Shown one piece after another: positions 61,455 through 64,000 of a stretch of 64,000 nt of DNA. Both the position numbers and the translations under genes were made by a program. Each line of letters opens with the position of its first letter. Positions within the stretch are counted from its first letter, which is position 1. The stretch is from Reddybacter sp041277045 (GTDB lineage: Bacteria > Pseudomonadota > Gammaproteobacteria > Pseudomonadales > Porticoccaceae): assembly GCA_041277045.1 (NCBI GenBank), contig JBGFSY010000001.1, forward strand, positions 1,054,001 through 1,118,000, in the 5' to 3' direction. The notes under the pieces were generated by a model that was given only the letters and a program-made list of their open reading frames with translations, made no database searches and was not told where the DNA came from.

Positions 61455-61472
61455 TAGGCATAGTTGTTGCTT
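61455..61472 (+). promoter_or_regulatory. Candidate sigma-54 promoter of fleS-fleR
   Basis: AGGCAT...GTTGCT with GG (61457-61458) and GC (61469-61470) ten bases apart and TTGCT at -12. Start point near 61482, 44 bp before fleS. FleQ-dependent expression of fleSR is known in P. aeruginosa and fits. Confidence 0.65.
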
Positions 61473-61525
61473 AATGGCTTTACGGCTTATCGATTTGCAC
61501 CGTAAAACATCAGGGCAGGACAGCT

Positions 61526-62905
61526 ATGACACAGGCACCAGCGACAACAGAGCAACTGGAAAAAGTTTTCGAAACGTTTAATCGCGTTTCCGAAGAGCTT
61601 GATATCAGCTATCGCGTGCTGCAGGTGAGAGTGAGTACGCTGACTCAGGAGTTGGCTGAGGCCCGCTCCCAGCGCTTGCAGGAGTTAGCGGAGAAAGAGC
61701 GCCTGGCGAATCGTCTGGCGCTGTTGATGAGTGAGCTGCCTGGCGGTGTTGTCGTGGTCGATGGCAGCGGTGTGATTACCCAGGCCAACGCGGCTGCCGA
61801 AATCTTTTTTGAACAGGCGGGTGGTGAAGCTCGGCCGGTTCGAGCTCTCGATGAAAAACCCTCGCTACTGGGCAAAGCCTGGTCCCTGCTTATTTCACAG
61901 GCTACCCGTGATGGTAGCGCGAGCGAAAATGCCACAGAGCTCTTACTCGGCAACGATCGGCGTTTATCCGTCAGCCGTCGGCCCCTCCCTGATGCCAATG
62001 AAGAGCTGATTCTGCTGACCGATATGACGCGCCTGCACGACCTGCAGGAAACCGTCAGTCGCGACAAGCGGCTATCCGCATTGGGTGAAATGGCAGCCCG
62101 CCTAGCTCATCAAATTCGTACGCCCCTAAGCTCTGCACTGCTCTATGTTTCCCATTTAGCACGACCCACGGCAACACCCAGTGAGCGTGAGCGGGTGTCC
62201 GCTAAAGTGGTCGACAGTCTGCGTCATATGGAGGGCCTGGTTAACAGCATGCTCACCTTTGTGCGTGGTGGCCCGGTGGTGTTTGAAAATATCGAGCTTT
62301 ATAGCTTTACCGATGAGCTGTTGGCATTGGTTGAGCCTTTGGTTCACAAGTCGGGTGGGGTGCTGACTGTCAGTGTGGCGCTGGGTAGTGCGGGTGCGGC
62401 CATCAAGGGTGATCGAGACGAGTTGATCGGCGCCGTTTTGAATTTAGTGAATAACGCCATTGATGTTTCTGAAAAATCACTCTGCATCGATATTAAATTA
62501 AATGTGCTGGGTGGCCAGCTGTATATCGCTGTTGCCGATAACGGTCCCGGTGTTAATGCAGACATTCGGGAGCGGATTTTCGATCCGTTTTTTACCACGC
62601 GTGTTAAAGGCACGGGGCTGGGTCTTGCGGTGGTAGCGATGACAATACGCAGCCATGGCGGCAACATCACCCTTGATACCCGGGCGGATGGCGCCACTGT
62701 GTTTCGTCTTGAGCTGCCCTTGCTAGTTCTTGCTGAAGAGCAAGCAGTGGGCGATCCCTTGAGCCGTGATTGTGAACAAATAACGCTGTTTGATGAGCCT
62801 GCTTCTGGTTTGGCAGATTTTGTGAAACCTGCCTTTGAAGGTGCCGCTATTGACGGCCGAGAGTTAGAACAGCCAGTACAACGTGTTGGTGGAGGCCTGC
62901 GATGA
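61526..62905 (+). CDS. fleS: Sensor histidine kinase FleS/FlrB
   Basis: 459 residues, cytoplasmic (no membrane segments). A coiled-coil start (about 8-65), a PAS-like domain (LPGGVVVVDGSGVITQANAA near 72), the HisKA phosphoacceptor EMAARLAHQIRTPLSSAL (His near residue 195) and an HATPase domain with NLVNNAID, VADNGPGVN and GTGLGLAVV boxes. Phosphorylates FleR to turn on middle flagellar promoters. Four-base ATGA overlap with fleR. Confidence 0.94.
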   Translation: MTQAPATTEQLEKVFETFNRVSEELDISYRVLQVRVSTLTQELAEARSQRLQELAEKERLANRLALLMSELPGGVVVVDGSGVITQANAAAEIFFEQAGGEARPVRALDEKPSLLGKAWSLLISQATRDGSASENATELLLGNDRRLSVSRRPLPDANEELILLTDMTRLHDLQETVSRDKRLSALGEMAARLAHQIRTPLSSALLYVSHLARPTATPSERERVSAKVVDSLRHMEGLVNSMLTFVRGGPVVFENIELYSFTDELLALVEPLVHKSGGVLTVSVALGSAGAAIKGDRDELIGAVLNLVNNAIDVSEKSLCIDIKLNVLGGQLYIAVADNGPGVNADIRERIFDPFFTTRVKGTGLGLAVVAMTIRSHGGNITLDTRADGATVFRLELPLLVLAEEQAVGDPLSRDCEQITLFDEPASGLADFVKPAFEGAAIDGRELEQPVQRVGGGLR

Positions 62906-64000
62906 GTGAATTTGGTTTAACTGTTTTAGTTGTTGAGGACGACGACCTGTTGCGCGAAGCACTCTGCGACACCCTGACGTTTGCGGGCTACGGTGTTGAA
63001 TTCGCCTGCGATGGCGTCGAGGCTTTGACCCTGTTGCACCGCAAGCCTGTCGATCTAGTAGTCAGTGATGTGCAGATGGCCGCTATGGACGGCCATGCCC
63101 TACTGCAAAATATAAAACGTACCTGGCCGAATTTGCCCGTCGTGTTGATGACAGCCTTTGGTTGTGTCGAAAAGGCCGTTGAGGCGATGCGCGATGGTGC
63201 GGCGGATTACTTAATCAAGCCCTTCGAGGCAGAAGTGCTGATTGAAATGGTCAGTCGCTTTGCGACAGCTAAAGGCGCTGCCGATTCGAGTGAAATGATT
63301 GCCCATGATCCTCGGGCACAACAAATTGTCGAGCTGGCGCGGCGGGTTGCGGCATCCGATGCCACGGTGATGTTGAGTGGCGAGTCGGGTACCGGTAAAG
63401 AAGTGCTGGCGCGTTTTATTCACGACAACTCAAGCCGCAGTGACGGCCCTTTTGTGGCAATTAATTGTGCAGCCCTGCCAGAAACTATGCTCGAGTCCAT
63501 CCTCTTCGGTTATGAAAAGGGTGCCTTTACCGGCGCTCATCAGGCCCGTGCTGGTAAGTTTGAGCAGGCCCAGGGTGGCACATTATTACTCGATGAAATT
63601 TCGGAAATGGATGTTGCCTTGCAGGCCAAATTACTCCGCGTCCTGCAGGAGAAAGAGGTTGAGCGGCTCGGTGGCAAGGACACTATCGCCCTCGATGTTC
63701 GCGTGCTGGCAACGACCAACCGTGACCTGCGTGGCGAGGTGAGTGCCGGGCGTTTTCGCGAAGATCTATTTTATCGCTTAAACGTTTTCCCCATTCCTCT
63801 TGCCCCTCTGCGTGAACGCCGGGGCGATATTTTGCCTCTGGTGCGCCGCTTTATTGAAGAGCAAAGTAGCGAGGGGCAGTCAGTGGCCTTATCTACTCAA
63901 GCTGAAAAAATGCTGGAAGCCTATGCCTGGCCGGGCAATATTCGCGAATTACACAACGTGGTGCAGCGCGCAATGATCTTGCTCAGCGGCGCTACGTTGA
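62902..64000 (+). CDS. fleR: Sigma-54 response regulator FleR/FlrC, 3' end beyond window
   Basis: About 366 codons visible; the end is cut by the window. Receiver domain with VVEDDDLL, phosphoacceptor Asp56 (LVVSDVQMA) and the K of YLIKPF. The sigma-54 AAA+ domain shows GESGTGKEVLA, YEKGAFTGAHQ, LLDEISEMD and FYRLNVFPIPLAPLRERRGD. The Fis-like DNA-binding domain lies past the end. Activates middle flagellar genes, of which flgB and flgA here carry fitting promoters. Confidence 0.93.
   Translation, partial: MSEFGLTVLVVEDDDLLREALCDTLTFAGYGVEFACDGVEALTLLHRKPVDLVVSDVQMAAMDGHALLQNIKRTWPNLPVVLMTAFGCVEKAVEAMRDGAADYLIKPFEAEVLIEMVSRFATAKGAADSSEMIAHDPRAQQIVELARRVAASDATVMLSGESGTGKEVLARFIHDNSSRSDGPFVAINCAALPETMLESILFGYEKGAFTGAHQARAGKFEQAQGGTLLLDEISEMDVALQAKLLRVLQEKEVERLGGKDTIALDVRVLATTNRDLRGEVSAGRFREDLFYRLNVFPIPLAPLRERRGDILPLVRRFIEEQSSEGQSVALSTQAEKMLEAYAWPGNIRELHNVVQRAMILLSGATL

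Overview
The window is bacterial chromosome, dense in genes on both strands. Gene order points to a gammaproteobacterium related to the Pseudomonas/Cellvibrio/Spongiibacter side of the class: lptD-surA-pdxA-rsmA-apaG-apaH divergent from amgK-murU; miaB-phoH-ybeY-corC-lnt next to leuS-lptE-holA; flgA-flgM-flgN-flgZ divergent from flgB-L; and a fleQ-fleS-fleR polar-flagellum regulator set. A Sox thiosulfate-oxidation operon fits a marine or sediment mixotroph. The lineage is inferred from synteny and protein character; no rRNA gene is present to confirm it.

Layout. 1-0.3 kb: end of rplQ and its terminator. 0.3-7.3 kb (minus): outer-membrane biogenesis, vitamin B6, 16S rRNA methylation and ApaGH. 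7.5-10.6 kb (plus): amgK-murU cell-wall recycling and an aspartate/aromatic aminotransferase. 10.7-20.6 kb (plus): a DUF302 protein, then a complete sox operon in the order soxC-D-X-Y-Z-A-(soxK-like)-B, followed by an atypical metallo-beta-lactamase-fold protein, a secreted alpha/beta hydrolase and a thioredoxin-fold protein. 20.6-21.35 kb: an orphan gene flanked by attC-like sequence, which looks like a stray integron cassette, ended by a strong bidirectional terminator. 21.4-25.3 kb: acyl-CoA synthetase, VanZ-like protein, DUF815 ATPase and an LpxL-like acyltransferase. 25.3-37.1 kb (mostly minus): oxidoreductase, holA, lptE, leuS, an unknown lipoprotein on the plus strand, lnt, corC, ybeY, phoH and miaB. 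37.3-40.5 kb: DUF1820, a SPOR protein and a diguanylate cyclase. 40.5-64 kb: flagellar genes.

The flagellar region shows its regulation in the DNA. Sigma-54 type -24/-12 elements precede flgA, flgB and fleS. Sigma-28 type elements (TAAA-N15-GCCGATAA-like) precede flgM, fliC and fliD. This matches the layered hierarchy known from Pseudomonas: FleQ, then FleSR, then FlgM/FliA. The FleQ-like activator here is unusual because it lacks the N-terminal receiver-like domain, and a PilZ-type gene lies immediately upstream.

The points most worth a second look are the REC-less FleQ with its PilZ neighbour, the orphan cassette with an attC-like end, the metallo-beta-lactamase-fold Sox protein that lacks the usual HxHxDH motif, the inverted repeats in front of soxC, and an LpxL-like protein without the expected catalytic acidic residue. 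No tRNA, rRNA, insertion sequence or CRISPR array was seen.
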